Shown here one piece after another: positions 37,120 to 45,959 of a stretch of DNA of 64,000 nucleotides (the first letter of the stretch is position 1; each line of letters opens with the position of its first letter). This DNA is from Pelagibius sp. Alg239-R121 (lineage in GTDB: Bacteria > Pseudomonadota > Alphaproteobacteria > Kiloniellales > Kiloniellaceae), in NCBI RefSeq assembly GCF_947331435.1, contig NZ_CAMZOF010000001.1:1116001-1180000 (forward strand), in the 5' to 3' direction. The position numbers and the translations under genes were made by a program. The notes beneath the pieces were generated by a model. That model was not told the origin of the DNA. It saw only the letters and a program-made list of their open reading frames with translations, and searched no databases.

Positions 37120-38007
37120 TTATCGGTTGAGTTCAGCGCCGACGATGTCTTCCATGACCCGCGTCACCACCCAATTATCGCCCGAGGGATGCTTGGTTTT
37201 TCCGGCCTGGAACAGCTGCATTGCGGTTCCGGCGGTAAAGAGCGGTACGCCCAGCTCCCGCGCCATATCCATGGCGATGGTCAGGTCCTTGTACATCGTA
37301 TTAATGTGGCTGCCCGTCCCCTCAAACTTGCGGTCGATGATGTTCTCCAGAGCGGTGTTTGTGATCCCGCATCCCGCGCCGGAAGTGCTGAAAACTTTGA
37401 AGAGGGTCTCTCCCGTCACGCCGGCTTTCGCGGCAAGAGTGGAGGCTTCGAATGTTGCCGAGAAGATCGAGCCGATCAATGATTGCAGACAGGCCTTTAC
37501 GGTCTGTCCCATGCCGGCGTCATCGCCAACCCGGTGGATGACTTTGCTGACGGCTTCCATCACCTGTTTGCTGCGTTCCATCGCGTCATCGGAGCCTGCC
37601 GCCATCATGGTCAAGGTGCCGGTTTGTGCGCCGGGGAAGCCGCCGCTGACCGGAGAATCGATGATATCGATGCCGGTGCCATCCAGGCCTGCGCCAATGT
37701 CGCGTGCTTCTGAAGCTTTGATCGTTGCGGTCAAGAGTACGACGCCGCCTTGTTTCATGGTCGACGCCAGACCGTCACCGAGAATGACCGCTTTTGCCTG
37801 ATCGCCGTTCATCACCATTACATAGACTGCATCCGAGCCCTCCCCGACCTCAGCGACCGAGGCCGCAGGCAGACCTCCCATTTCCTGGAAAGCGGTCATC
37901 CGGACCTGACTAAGGTCGAAGCCGGTGACCTCGAAGCCGCTTTTAATGAGGTTCTTGGCGAGGCCGGAGCCCATGTCGCCTAATCCGATAACGCCAACCC
38001 GCGTCAT
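37120..38007 (-). CDS. Beta-hydroxyacid dehydrogenase (3-hydroxyisobutyrate/tartronate-semialdehyde reductase family)
   Basis: A 295-residue NAD-dependent enzyme and the first gene of the operon. RVGVIGLGDMGSGLAKNLI binds the dinucleotide, DSPVSGGFPGAQTGTLTMMAAG is the substrate motif, and the catalytic lysine lies in GMGQTVKACLQSL. Relatives oxidise 3-hydroxyisobutyrate or reduce tartronate semialdehyde, or act on related sugar acids. It is divergent from the LacI regulator across 238 bases with palindromes near the LacI start. The substrate is not set by the sequence. Confidence 0.86.
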   Translation of the reverse strand: MTRVGVIGLGDMGSGLAKNLIKSGFEVTGFDLSQVRMTAFQEMGGLPAASVAEVGEGSDAVYVMVMNGDQAKAVILGDGLASTMKQGGVVLLTATIKASEARDIGAGLDGTGIDIIDSPVSGGFPGAQTGTLTMMAAGSDDAMERSKQVMEAVSKVIHRVGDDAGMGQTVKACLQSLIGSIFSATFEASTLAAKAGVTGETLFKVFSTSGAGCGITNTALENIIDRKFEGTGSHINTMYKDLTIAMDMARELGVPLFTAGTAMQLFQAGKTKHPSGDNWVVTRVMEDIVGAELNR

Positions 38008-38202
38008 AGTTCCTCCAGACCTTACAGAGTGTGTTGTTTGCTTCGCGCGTGTTTTCTCTGCGCTTGGCGCGTTGATAAAGAGCGGTCGAAAGCAATGCCT
38101 CTAACCTTGTCTCCCGTCACGGTATCTTCCCAAACCAGGCATGTGATGGACATCGCTTTCTTGACGATGATGCCTATTCAAATCATAATTTGCGGCAAGA
38201 AA

Positions 38203-38231
38203 AACATCATTTCTTGATGTTGATGCATCAA
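38203..38231. promoter_or_regulatory. Overlapping palindromes, probable LacI operator
   Basis: AACATCA-TTTCT-TGATGTT (38203-38221) has exact seven-base arms, and TTGATGCATCAA (38220-38231) is a perfect 12-base palindrome beginning at its end. Both contain TGATG/CATCA half-sites and lie 15-43 bases upstream of the LacI start, next to the divergent operon promoter region. LacI proteins bind such dyads, so autoregulation and control of the nine-gene operon are likely. Confidence 0.6.
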
Positions 38232-38245
38232 AGAAGCGAATTTCA

Positions 38246-39271
38246 ATGGACACACAGACCAAGAACAAAGCTCGAATTATAGACATCGCGCTTCAGGCCG
38301 GTGTGAGCACCGCAACAGTCGACCGTGTACTGAATAGCCGTCCGGGGGTTCGGCAGAAAACCGTTGATCGCGTTATGGATGCTGTACGATTGCTGGAAAA
38401 GGCACTGGTACGCCCGGCCATCATTCCATCCATTGCCGCGGATCTGGTGATTGACGTGGTCATTGCGGGGAGCGCTGGATTCGCCAATGAGATTCTGGCT
38501 AAGGACCTGCGGCGTATCGCTAAGCAGAAAGGTGTCGAGTTGCGGGCCACCTATCCCCAGCGCATGAAGCCTCTAGCACAGGTCGATGCGCTGGAGAGCT
38601 GCCTGGAATTTGGCAGTTCAGGCGTGATCGTGCAGCCGCTGGAGCATCCAGCTGTGCGGGAGGCCGTTGCCAGGTTCACAGGCCAGGGGGTTCCTGTAGT
38701 CAATGTACTGACGGATCTGCCAGGTGCGGATGCCCTTGGTTACGCAGGGCTCGACAATCGCGCTGCCGGCCGCACAGCTGGATTGCTGATGGGGCGTCTC
38801 TGCCGCAAAGCCGGCAAAATTGCCGTCTTCTGGGGTGGCCAGCTCTATCGTTGCCATGAAGAGCGGGAAATCGGTTTTCGGACGATTCTGCGAGATGAGT
38901 ATCCCGACCTCTCGGTTCTTGAAGTGTTTCTGGGCCAGGACGACCCGGAAAAGAACTATCGAATGGCCAAACGTCTGCTGACAACGCATAGAGACCTCTG
39001 TGGGATCTATTCCATTGGCAGCGGCAATCGTGGGATCGAAAAGGCGATGTTGGAGAGTGGGCGCAAGGACGAGATTACCTTCGTCGCTCAGAACCTCACC
39101 CCATTGACCAAGCAGTGCCTCTTGAGCGGTGTGATGGATGCGGTGGTGCATCAGGATATGGCGCGAGTAGCAGACATTGCGATTTCCGCGATCATCGATC
39201 ACTCGGTCGGACGGCCGGTGTCAATCGAGCGCGTGCCGGTCGAAATCATCATGCGGGAAAACGTGCGCTGA
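38246..39271 (+). CDS. LacI-family transcriptional regulator
   Basis: A 341-residue regulator. The N-terminal helix-turn-helix (ARIIDIALQAGVSTATVDRVLNSRPGVRQKTVDRV) is clear and is followed by a periplasmic-binding-protein-like ligand domain (DLVIDVVIAGSAGFANEILA ... SSGVIVQPLEHPAVREAV ... GYAGLDNRAAGRTAGLLMGR) resembling sugar-sensing members that bind DNA until an inducer appears. It is divergent from the nine-gene operon and 31 bases upstream of the dehydratase fusion, so it probably controls both. The ligand is likely a sugar or cyclitol-type compound; this is inference. Confidence 0.88.
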   Translation: MDTQTKNKARIIDIALQAGVSTATVDRVLNSRPGVRQKTVDRVMDAVRLLEKALVRPAIIPSIAADLVIDVVIAGSAGFANEILAKDLRRIAKQKGVELRATYPQRMKPLAQVDALESCLEFGSSGVIVQPLEHPAVREAVARFTGQGVPVVNVLTDLPGADALGYAGLDNRAAGRTAGLLMGRLCRKAGKIAVFWGGQLYRCHEEREIGFRTILRDEYPDLSVLEVFLGQDDPEKNYRMAKRLLTTHRDLCGIYSIGSGNRGIEKAMLESGRKDEITFVAQNLTPLTKQCLLSGVMDAVVHQDMARVADIAISAIIDHSVGRPVSIERVPVEIIMRENVR

Positions 39272-39302
39272 TCTCGGCGGTGACAAAAACCTTGGAGACC
39301 GG

Positions 39303-41207
39303 ATGATGAGAACCTCTATTGCGACTGTGTCGATCAGTGGGGATCTGCGTGAAAAGCTGCAGGCGATCGCAGGGGCTGGATTCGACGGCATTGAGATCTT
39401 TGAGAACGACTTTCTAGCCTTCGACGGTTCGCCCCAAACCGTGGGGCGAATGGTGCGCGATGCCGGTCTTGAGATTACATTGTTTCAGCCCTTCCGGGAT
39501 TTCGAAGGTATGCCCGAGCCACAGCGTGCACGGGCCTTTGATCGGGCGGAACGCAAGTTCGACGTGATGCAGGAACTGGGCACCGACCTGATGTTGATCT
39601 GCTCGAACACCGCACCCCTGTCGCTTGGTGGCGTCGATCGTGCGGCCGCGGATCTATGCGAGCTCGGTGAACGCGCTGCGAAACGTGGCCTACGGGTCGG
39701 CTATGAGGCGTTGGCCTGGGGTCGCCATGTGAACGACCACCGCGATGCCTGGGAAATCGTGCGTCGGGCCGATCATCCGAACATCGGAATAATTCTCGAT
39801 TCCTTTCACACGCTTTCGCGCAAGATCGATGTGAACTCGATTCGTTCGATCCCCAGTGACAAGATCTTTATTGTCCAACTGGCAGATGCGCCAATGATCG
39901 ACATGGATCTTTTTTACTGGAGCCGTCATTTCCGCAATATGCCGGGTGAAGGGGATCTGCCGGTCACCGAATTTATGCGAGCCGTGGCAGCGACCGGCTA
40001 CGACGGCGTCCTGTCTCTCGAGATTTTTAACGATCAATTCCGGGGTGGATCCCCCAAGACCGTTGCTGTCGATGGTTGCCGCTCCCTGAAATATCTCATG
40101 GACCAGGTCTCGCGGGCGGAACCGGATATCGCCATGTCTGTGCCTGGGATGCCGCCTCGGATCGAAGCAGAGGGCGTCGAATTTATTGAATTCACGGCGG
40201 ACGAGGCCGAGGCAGAAGATCTCACGGCCCAGCTTGAAACTCTTGGATTCAAAAAATCCGGTGTTCACAAATCAAAGGACGTGACGCTCTTCAGGCAAGG
40301 CGGGATAAATATCGTTGTCAACAGAGAGAAAGAAGGCTTTGCGCATTCTTCCTATCTTATGCACGGCACGTCCGTTTGCGCGATCGGTCTGAAGGTCGAG
40401 GATGCGGCAGCAACCGTCGAACGGGCCAAGGTACTGGGGGCGGATACCTTCGGTCAGCCGGTGGGGCCGGGCGAATTGACGATTCCTGCAATTCGCGGTG
40501 TCGGTGGAGGCGTCATCTACTTTATCGATCAGAAGAGCGGACTGTCGAAAGTCTGGGAAATCGAATTCGACTCCGTTGATGACGATCAACGGGTGGATAC
40601 TGGTGAAATCGGACTTATATCGATCGACCATATTGCCCAGACTATGAACTACGAAGAGATGCTGACCTGGTTGTTGTTCTATACATCGATCTTTCGGACC
40701 AAGAAAACGCCGATGGTCGACATCGTCGATCCGTCAGGATTGATACGTAGTCAGGTGATCGAAAATGATGCGGGAAGTCTTCGCATCACCTTGAATGGAG
40801 CCGAGAACCGGCGGACCCTGGCCGGACGTTTTATTGCCGAATCTTTCGGGTCAAGCGTGCAGCATGTAGCCTTTTCGAGCGATGACATAATGGCCACAGC
40901 CATAGCGCTGAAACGTAATGGGCTTGTGCCGCTTCCCATTTCACCGAACTATTACGAAGATCTCTTGTCGCGGTTCGATCTATCGCCGGAATTGGCCGGG
41001 CAGTTGGAAACCAACAATATCCTCTACGATCGCGACGATGAGGGCGAGTATCTTCAACTTTACTGCCCGAGCTACGGTGAAGGTTTTTTCTTTGAGATTG
41101 TTGAACGCCGGAGTTACAGCGGCTATGGCGCAACCAACGCGCCGTTCAGGATCGCTGCTCAGAAACGCAGCCTGGAGCCGTCGGTTCGTCAGATTGTCTC
41201 GGCTTGA
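39303..41207 (+). CDS. 3-dehydroshikimate dehydratase-like TIM barrel fused to a 4-hydroxyphenylpyruvate dioxygenase-like domain
   Basis: A 634-residue two-domain protein. ATG 39303 (MMRTSIATVSISGDLREKL) follows GGAG by six bases. Residues 1-280 are an AP-endonuclease-2-like barrel (GFDGIEIFENDFLAF ... GYEALAWGRHVNDHRDAWE ... GIILDSFHTLSR ... GVLSLEIFNDQFRGG) as in QuiC/AsbF dehydratases. Residues 290-620 are two VOC repeats of an HPPD-like domain (ISIDHIAQTMNYEEMLTWLLFYTSIF, VQHVAFSSDDIMATA, DRDDEGEYLQLYCPSYGEGFFFEIVERR). Known fusions of this form dehydrate 3-dehydroshikimate to protocatechuate during quinate/shikimate catabolism. No protocatechuate genes are in the window, so the downstream route is not shown. 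Confidence 0.83.
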   Translation: MMRTSIATVSISGDLREKLQAIAGAGFDGIEIFENDFLAFDGSPQTVGRMVRDAGLEITLFQPFRDFEGMPEPQRARAFDRAERKFDVMQELGTDLMLICSNTAPLSLGGVDRAAADLCELGERAAKRGLRVGYEALAWGRHVNDHRDAWEIVRRADHPNIGIILDSFHTLSRKIDVNSIRSIPSDKIFIVQLADAPMIDMDLFYWSRHFRNMPGEGDLPVTEFMRAVAATGYDGVLSLEIFNDQFRGGSPKTVAVDGCRSLKYLMDQVSRAEPDIAMSVPGMPPRIEAEGVEFIEFTADEAEAEDLTAQLETLGFKKSGVHKSKDVTLFRQGGINIVVNREKEGFAHSSYLMHGTSVCAIGLKVEDAAATVERAKVLGADTFGQPVGPGELTIPAIRGVGGGVIYFIDQKSGLSKVWEIEFDSVDDDQRVDTGEIGLISIDHIAQTMNYEEMLTWLLFYTSIFRTKKTPMVDIVDPSGLIRSQVIENDAGSLRITLNGAENRRTLAGRFIAESFGSSVQHVAFSSDDIMATAIALKRNGLVPLPISPNYYEDLLSRFDLSPELAGQLETNNILYDRDDEGEYLQLYCPSYGEGFFFEIVERRSYSGYGATNAPFRIAAQKRSLEPSVRQIVSA

Positions 41208-41222
41208 TCTGCCTGAAACATA

Positions 41223-42611
41223 TCAACACTCGGGCAGATTGACAGACAGGCCGCCGGTGCTGGTTTCTTTGTATCTGGTCGACATATCGATACCGGTTTG
41301 ACGCATGGCCTCGATACAATTATCGAGCGGCATAAAGTGCGTTCCGTCGCCCCGCAGGGCAAGGGCTGCGGCTGTCACCGCCTTGACCGCACCGAGGCCG
41401 TTACGTTCGATGCAGGGAACCTGAACCAAGCCTTTGACCGGGTCACAAGTCATTCCCAGATGGTGTTCCATGGCGATTTCCGCGGCGTTTTCGATCTGCT
41501 CGTTGGTGCCGCCCCGGACCGCGCAGAGTCCGGCCGCAGCCATTGCGGCCGCAGAGCCGACTTCACCTTGGCATCCGACCTCCGCTCCAGAGATGGAAGC
41601 GTTCTTTTTGATGATTCCGCCGATCCCCGAAGCGGTCAGCAGGAAGATCCGGATATCTTCGGAATCAGCGCCTGGATAGAAGTCCAGATAATAGCGCAAC
41701 ACAGCCGGGATGACACCTGCAGCGCCATTGGTTGGTGCAGTAACCACTTGGCCTCCGGCGGCATTTTCTTCGTTCACCGCCATGGCATAGACAGCCAGCC
41801 ATTCGTTGGCTGACTCGAAAGGTGCTGAATTCGATTTGCGTTCGCAATCCAGCTGGCTCTTCAGGTTGGCAGCCCGGCGTTTGACTTTCAAACCGCCCGG
41901 CAGTTCGCCTTCTGACGCGAGTCCACGCTCGATGCAGCTGTTCATGATACTCCAGATCTGATCGAGCCGGCTGTCCAGTTCGGGCTCGTCCATGGTCTGC
42001 AGTTCGTTTGCGCGCTTCATTTCAGCGAGGGAGAGTTTGCTGCTCGCGCCCATTTCGAGCATCTGCTTTGCGGTGGCAAAGGGGTAGGGGGCGCCGCTGG
42101 GGGCCTCGTCGTCGGCGCCGCTTTGGTTCATGGCTTCGAGTTCTGCTTCTTCTACAACGAAACCGCCGCCGATCGAATAGTAGATCCGTTCCAAAAGCGT
42201 TTCGCCTTCTTCGTCCAAGGCGACAAACTTGAGGCCATTGGCGTGACCCTCGAGTGGAGGTCCGTAGTTGTAGATAAGATCGGTCTCAGGGTCGAAGACA
42301 AAGACGGGCAATCCGACGGGCGCAATACACTTGTCACGCCAAAGGTCCGCCTCGCACTTTTCGGCCAGATCGGCATCCAGAGTGTCCGGTGTGAAGCCCA
42401 ACAGCCCGAGGAACACCGCGCGGTCAGTGGCGTGACCTTTCCCGGTGAAGGCGAGGGAACCATAAAGGCTGGCGCGCACGCGCGTGACGTTTTTCTCAGA
42501 ACGGTCTCTCAACTCGCTTAGAAACTGGCTGGCTGCCACCATCGGTCCCATTGTGTGTGAACTCGATGGCCCGATGCCGATTTTAAAAACGTCGAAAACG
42601 CTAATGAACAT
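41223..42611 (-). CDS. sdaA: L-serine ammonia-lyase (single-chain, iron-sulfur)
   Basis: A 462-residue SdaA-type L-serine dehydratase that makes pyruvate and ammonia. The start at 42611 gives [20 protein letters not shown], the family N-terminus; an in-frame codon at 42632 adds only seven residues. The [4Fe-4S] cysteines occur in the C-terminal alpha domain around [19 protein letters not shown] and [19 protein letters not shown]. Beta and alpha domains are fused in the usual order. It lies downstream of an XRE-cupin regulator with a dyad in the leader, suggesting local control. It converges on the dehydratase fusion with 15 bases between stops. Confidence 0.92.
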   Translation of the reverse strand: MFISVFDVFKIGIGPSSSHTMGPMVAASQFLSELRDRSEKNVTRVRASLYGSLAFTGKGHATDRAVFLGLLGFTPDTLDADLAEKCEADLWRDKCIAPVGLPVFVFDPETDLIYNYGPPLEGHANGLKFVALDEEGETLLERIYYSIGGGFVVEEAELEAMNQSGADDEAPSGAPYPFATAKQMLEMGASSKLSLAEMKRANELQTMDEPELDSRLDQIWSIMNSCIERGLASEGELPGGLKVKRRAANLKSQLDCERKSNSAPFESANEWLAVYAMAVNEENAAGGQVVTAPTNGAAGVIPAVLRYYLDFYPGADSEDIRIFLLTASGIGGIIKKNASISGAEVGCQGEVGSAAAMAAAGLCAVRGGTNEQIENAAEIAMEHHLGMTCDPVKGLVQVPCIERNGLGAVKAVTAAALALRGDGTHFMPLDNCIEAMRQTGIDMSTRYKETSTGGLSVNLPEC

Positions 42612-42630
42612 GACGCGATCCCGTGCCTGC

Positions 42631-42660
42631 AAATTCCGAACAGCGGAATTTCCTATAGGA
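42631..42660. promoter_or_regulatory. Dyads between XRE-cupin and sdaA genes
   Basis: AAATTCCG-AACAG-CGGAATTT (42631-42651) has exact eight-base arms, and TCCTATAGGA (42651-42660) is a perfect palindrome directly beside it. Both are 20-50 bases upstream of the sdaA start and 70-100 bases after the XRE gene. They are good candidates for the binding site of the adjacent XRE-cupin protein. Confidence 0.55.
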
Positions 42661-42733
42661 GAATGTTTCTTATAGTGGAAATCAGAAATCGTCTACCGCA
42701 TTTGCGACATGATTCAGCGCAGAAGACCGGAAG

Positions 42734-43303
42734 TTATCTTTCCAGCGAGACCCAAAGGACGACGGCATCTTCTTTACTGGTCGAAATGCAGAGGTGTCCC
42801 ATGCCGCTGTCGTAGTAAACAGAATCGCCTGCTGCCATGGCCAACGGCCGATAATGTTCGCTGTGCAGCTCCAGTTCACCGCTGACGACGTAGAGAAATT
42901 CCTCGCCGCGGTGACGTATCCAGTCGTCGAATTCCGATGCCGCCCGCGCCTTTATCCTGCTGACATAAGGCAGCATGCCTTTGTTGACCAATTCGGTGCA
43001 GAGGAGTTCGTGGCTGTATGTCGCAGTGGACCTAAGTTCGCCGTTGCCGGCACGAGTCACATCTCTTCGACCTGACATAGAATTATGATTTGATTGAAGA
43101 AAAAGCTGAGGCAGATCAATTTCAAGCGCGCCGGTCAACCGATGAACGATGTCGAAGCCCGGCGTCGTCTGATTGTTTTCGATCTTAGAGAGGGTCGATC
43201 GCCCAACCCCCGCCCGGCGGCCGGTTTCCTCCAGCGTCCAGCCCTTCTTCCGACGGGCCTCCTTCACCATTACGCCAAGCGCGGTTGTCTGAGGGTTTTT
43301 CAA
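42734..43303 (-). CDS. XRE-family regulator with cupin domain
   Basis: A 189-residue regulator: residues 8-65 are an XRE helix-turn-helix (MVKEARRKKGWTLEETGRRAGVGRSTLSKIENNQTTP with its flanks), and residues 105-185 a cupin barrel (EFLYVVSGELELHSEHYRPLAMAAGD). The start codon is TTG 43303; GGAG lies seven bases upstream and the TTGA overlaps the TGA of a 21-codon frame. Proteins of this build often sense amino acids or amines. It is upstream of, and co-directional with, sdaA, whose leader holds a dyad, so regulation of serine breakdown is likely but unproven. Confidence 0.85.
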   Translation of the reverse strand: MKNPQTTALGVMVKEARRKKGWTLEETGRRAGVGRSTLSKIENNQTTPGFDIVHRLTGALEIDLPQLFLQSNHNSMSGRRDVTRAGNGELRSTATYSHELLCTELVNKGMLPYVSRIKARAASEFDDWIRHRGEEFLYVVSGELELHSEHYRPLAMAAGDSVYYDSGMGHLCISTSKEDAVVLWVSLER

Positions 43304-43365
43304 ATCATCTCCAGAGACTTCGGTGTGCCGGGCATCAGCTCTGCGAGCGTTTCGATTGCCGCCAT
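43300..43365 (-). CDS. Possible 21-residue leader peptide before the XRE-cupin gene
   Basis: A short frame from ATG 43365 reads MAAIETLAELMPGTPKSLEMI and stops at TGA 43302-43300, so its stop overlaps the TTG start of the XRE gene by four bases (TTGA), as in translationally coupled genes. Its own ribosome binding site is weak, and I recognise no similarity. It may be a coupling peptide, the tail of a degraded gene, or chance. Confidence 0.3.
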   Translation of the reverse strand: MAAIETLAELMPGTPKSLEMI

Positions 43366-43570
43366 GATGCTTTCAGGTCCATCGGCGCTTCATGTTGCTT
43401 CAAAGATTTGCGGATACGCATAATTCCCCAATAATGGATATATGCTACGAAAGTAGAAGAAAATTGCAATAGTGATGCAGTGAATTTGCACGAAGACCGG
43501 GTTCAACATATTGGGAACCCTTCGGCAAAAAAGGGGTATTTCGATCCGGCTCCAGCCGTCCGGACCAGCG

Positions 43571-44005
43571 TCATCCGTCCAGATAGGCGTAAGCGCAGGT
43601 CGCGCCGGCGCAGATCTTTTCTTTCCCTGCTTGCCGGAAGTCGACCCTCAGGGTCGCCATGCGTCTGCCGTTCGAAAGGATCGTAACCTCTGCCTCTACA
43701 GACCCCTTCATCAGGGGGCGCATGAAGTGAGTCGTCATGTCAACGGTGGTGACCTGCCGGAAGCGGCCATTGTGGGCGGAAAGGCTCAAAACCCCAACCG
43801 TGTCGGCAACTGCCGCAATGGCTTGGCCGCAGATGATGCCGCCTTCGCGGGAGAGGTCGGCGTTTTCCGGCAGTTCGAAGCGACCGCCTTGGTGTGTGAC
43901 TTCCACGGCCACAATCTTCAGTTCCTGGATCCAAGGTGCAAAGACATCTTCCAGCAATGCCTGCATTTCCAAAACGCCGAAGGTTCCTTCATCCATGGCG
44001 GTCAT
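43571..44005 (-). CDS. PaaI-type hot-dog thioesterase
   Basis: A 144-residue hot-dog protein. The start at ATG 44005 follows GAGGGAGC; longer in-frame sequence overlaps the TRAP permease gene. LSREGGIICGQAIAAVADTVGVLS is the central helix with the acidic catalytic residue, and TTVDMTTHFMRPLMKGSVEAEVTI is the PaaI pattern. Such enzymes hydrolyse stalled aryl-CoA or acyl-CoA esters, releasing CoA, and often accompany phenylacetate-type pathways. It lies ten bases after the large TRAP permease gene, so it probably belongs to that operon and guards the CoA pathway encoded on the other strand. Confidence 0.82.
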   Translation of the reverse strand: MTAMDEGTFGVLEMQALLEDVFAPWIQELKIVAVEVTHQGGRFELPENADLSREGGIICGQAIAAVADTVGVLSLSAHNGRFRQVTTVDMTTHFMRPLMKGSVEAEVTILSNGRRMATLRVDFRQAGKEKICAGATCAYAYLDG

Positions 44006-44015
44006 GGCCGCTCCC

Positions 44016-45329
44016 TCACATTGAGTTGGGTAGAACGAGGACCAGCCAGGGCACGAAAACCAATAAGGCGAGACGCAAAATGTCAACGATCCAGAACGGA
44101 GTCACCCCGGCAAAGATAGTTGCGGTCGAAACGTCCTGGACGACACCCTTGAGGACAAAGACGTTGAGGCCGACTGGTGGGGTGATGAGGCTGATCTCAG
44201 TCACCACGACGACGACGATACCGAACCAGACCGGGTCGAAGCCGAGACTGGTCACCAGAGGAAAGAACACCGGCACCGTCAGCAGCAACATCGAGAGGCT
44301 CTCGAACACACATCCCAGCACGATGTATATTCCCAGGATCATCAACATGACAAGCATGGGACTGACGCCCCAGCCGGTCACCATGGCGATCAACCCTTCG
44401 GGCAGGCCGACGCGGTTCACGAAGTTGGAAAAGATCCAGGCCCCGATCAGGACGGCAAAGAGACTTGCCGCAGTGTGTGCGGTCTCAAAGAGAACTTCAC
44501 GAACCGCCGCGAAGGTGAGGGCTCTTCTGGAAAGCGCAATCAAAAAGGCGCCGGTTGCGCCCATGCCCGCGGCTTCGGTCGGCGAGAAAGTGAGGTTCAG
44601 CGGCGCAAAGTCAAAAAGACCGTAAAGTCCGCCGATCACCAGTACAAAGAGTGCCAAGACGGCCCAGACATCTTTCAGAGCGGCCAGTCGAGCACGCCAG
44701 TCGGAGCGTTCGCCAGCCGGTCCGGAAGCCGGATTCCGGAACACGGTGTAGCGTACAGCCGCGAGATAGAACAGGATGCCGATAATCCCTGGAACGACGC
44801 CCGCTATGAACAGCTTGCCGATGCTGGTCTCTGTCAGGAGGCCGTAAATGACCAAAATGACGCTCGGCGGAATCAGGATGCCAAGGGTGCCGCCGGCCGC
44901 GATCGACGCGGTGGAGAGGCCGTCCGAGTAACCGAATTTGCGCATCTGCGGCATCGCGACTTTCGACATGGTCGCGGCGGTCGCCAGTGAGGAGCCGCAG
45001 ATGGCGGAGAAGCCGCCGCAGGCGACGATCGTCGCCATGGCAAGGCCACCCCGCAAATGACCGAGAAAGACGTATGAAACCTGGTAGAGCTCGCGTGATA
45101 GTCCGCCCTTGTTGACGAAAAGCCCCATCAGAATGAAGAGGGGCACCACGGAGAGACCATAGTCCTGGGCTGTGTCGATAATCAGACGGCCACCCATGGA
45201 GACGGCTGCGCGCGGCGAGGTTTCCAAGGCGTAGCCGACGATGCCCACCAAACCCATCGCAAAGGCGATCGGCATGCGCAGGAAAACGAGGAGCAAAACG
45301 GCGGCAAAGCCAATAGATGCGGTCAGCAT
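44016..45329 (-). CDS. TRAP transporter large permease subunit (DctM)
   Basis: A 437-residue, 12-helix membrane protein. ATG 45329 is preceded by AGGA; an in-frame extension to 45434 overlaps the small subunit gene. LVGIVGYALETSPRAAVS, GGFSAICGSSLATAATMSKVAMPQM, GTLGILIPPSVILVIYGLLT and EISLITPPVGLNVFVLKGV are characteristic DctM segments. It forms the Na+-driven channel for a solute brought by the periplasmic DctP. It is preceded by the DctQ and DctP genes on the same strand; the thioesterase follows. Substrates are usually organic acids. Confidence 0.92.
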   Translation of the reverse strand: MLTASIGFAAVLLLVFLRMPIAFAMGLVGIVGYALETSPRAAVSMGGRLIIDTAQDYGLSVVPLFILMGLFVNKGGLSRELYQVSYVFLGHLRGGLAMATIVACGGFSAICGSSLATAATMSKVAMPQMRKFGYSDGLSTASIAAGGTLGILIPPSVILVIYGLLTETSIGKLFIAGVVPGIIGILFYLAAVRYTVFRNPASGPAGERSDWRARLAALKDVWAVLALFVLVIGGLYGLFDFAPLNLTFSPTEAAGMGATGAFLIALSRRALTFAAVREVLFETAHTAASLFAVLIGAWIFSNFVNRVGLPEGLIAMVTGWGVSPMLVMLMILGIYIVLGCVFESLSMLLLTVPVFFPLVTSLGFDPVWFGIVVVVVTEISLITPPVGLNVFVLKGVVQDVSTATIFAGVTPFWIVDILRLALLVFVPWLVLVLPNSM

Positions 45330-45396
45330 GAAGGAGTCCTCATGGATTCTGGCTTGCCGCTCAGATCTTGCACCTGAAGCGCTTGGGTGGAGAAGT

Positions 45397-45921
45397 TCAT
45401 GCTTTTTCGGCTGTTGCCAGATAATCCGGCGCAAAGATGCGCAAGATCGCGCGTAACACCAGAATTAAAGCGGTGACGCAGGCACTTAAGGCAATGAAGT
45501 AAGCGATATAGAACTGCGGTATGTGAAGATACTCGGTTGTGTCGCCGTATTCCTTGGCCCGCCCGGCGAGCTCATAGACCCGGATGGCTGGCCAAATGAC
45601 AACCACCCCGGCCAGTCCATCAACGAAGACGTCGCGGATCTGGGCAGCCCTGCCCTTAAAAAAGGGATCGAGCAAATCGACGACCACATGTTCGTTGCGC
45701 CAGGTAATGACCGGGAGGGACGCAAAGACGACGATCGCCATGAAGAGGCGCGTCAGCTCTGTCGCCGCCGATATCGGGCTGTTGATGGTGCTGCGCAGAA
45801 TCACATCAGCGAAGGTCATGACCATCAGCGCGAACAGCGCTGTGGCAGCAAGATAAGAAGGCGCATGGGTCAACACATGGCGAACCCAGGCGCCTTCTTT
45901 TGATCGAGGTGTTTCATTCAT
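45397..45921 (-). CDS. TRAP transporter small permease subunit (DctQ)
   Basis: A 174-residue four-helix membrane protein. Helix 1 (YLAATALFALMVMTFADVILRS) is followed by the family pattern ISAATELTRLFMAIVVFASLPVITWRNEHVVVDLL. It supports the DctM subunit in the solute/sodium symporter. It lies 38 bases after the binding-protein gene and 67 bases before the DctM start. The spacing and order match the common DctP-DctQ-DctM layout. Confidence 0.9.
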   Translation of the reverse strand: MNETPRSKEGAWVRHVLTHAPSYLAATALFALMVMTFADVILRSTINSPISAATELTRLFMAIVVFASLPVITWRNEHVVVDLLDPFFKGRAAQIRDVFVDGLAGVVVIWPAIRVYELAGRAKEYGDTTEYLHIPQFYIAYFIALSACVTALILVLRAILRIFAPDYLATAEKA

Positions 45922-45959
45922 AGCGAAACGAACCTGGATAACCCTGTAATTCTGGGACC

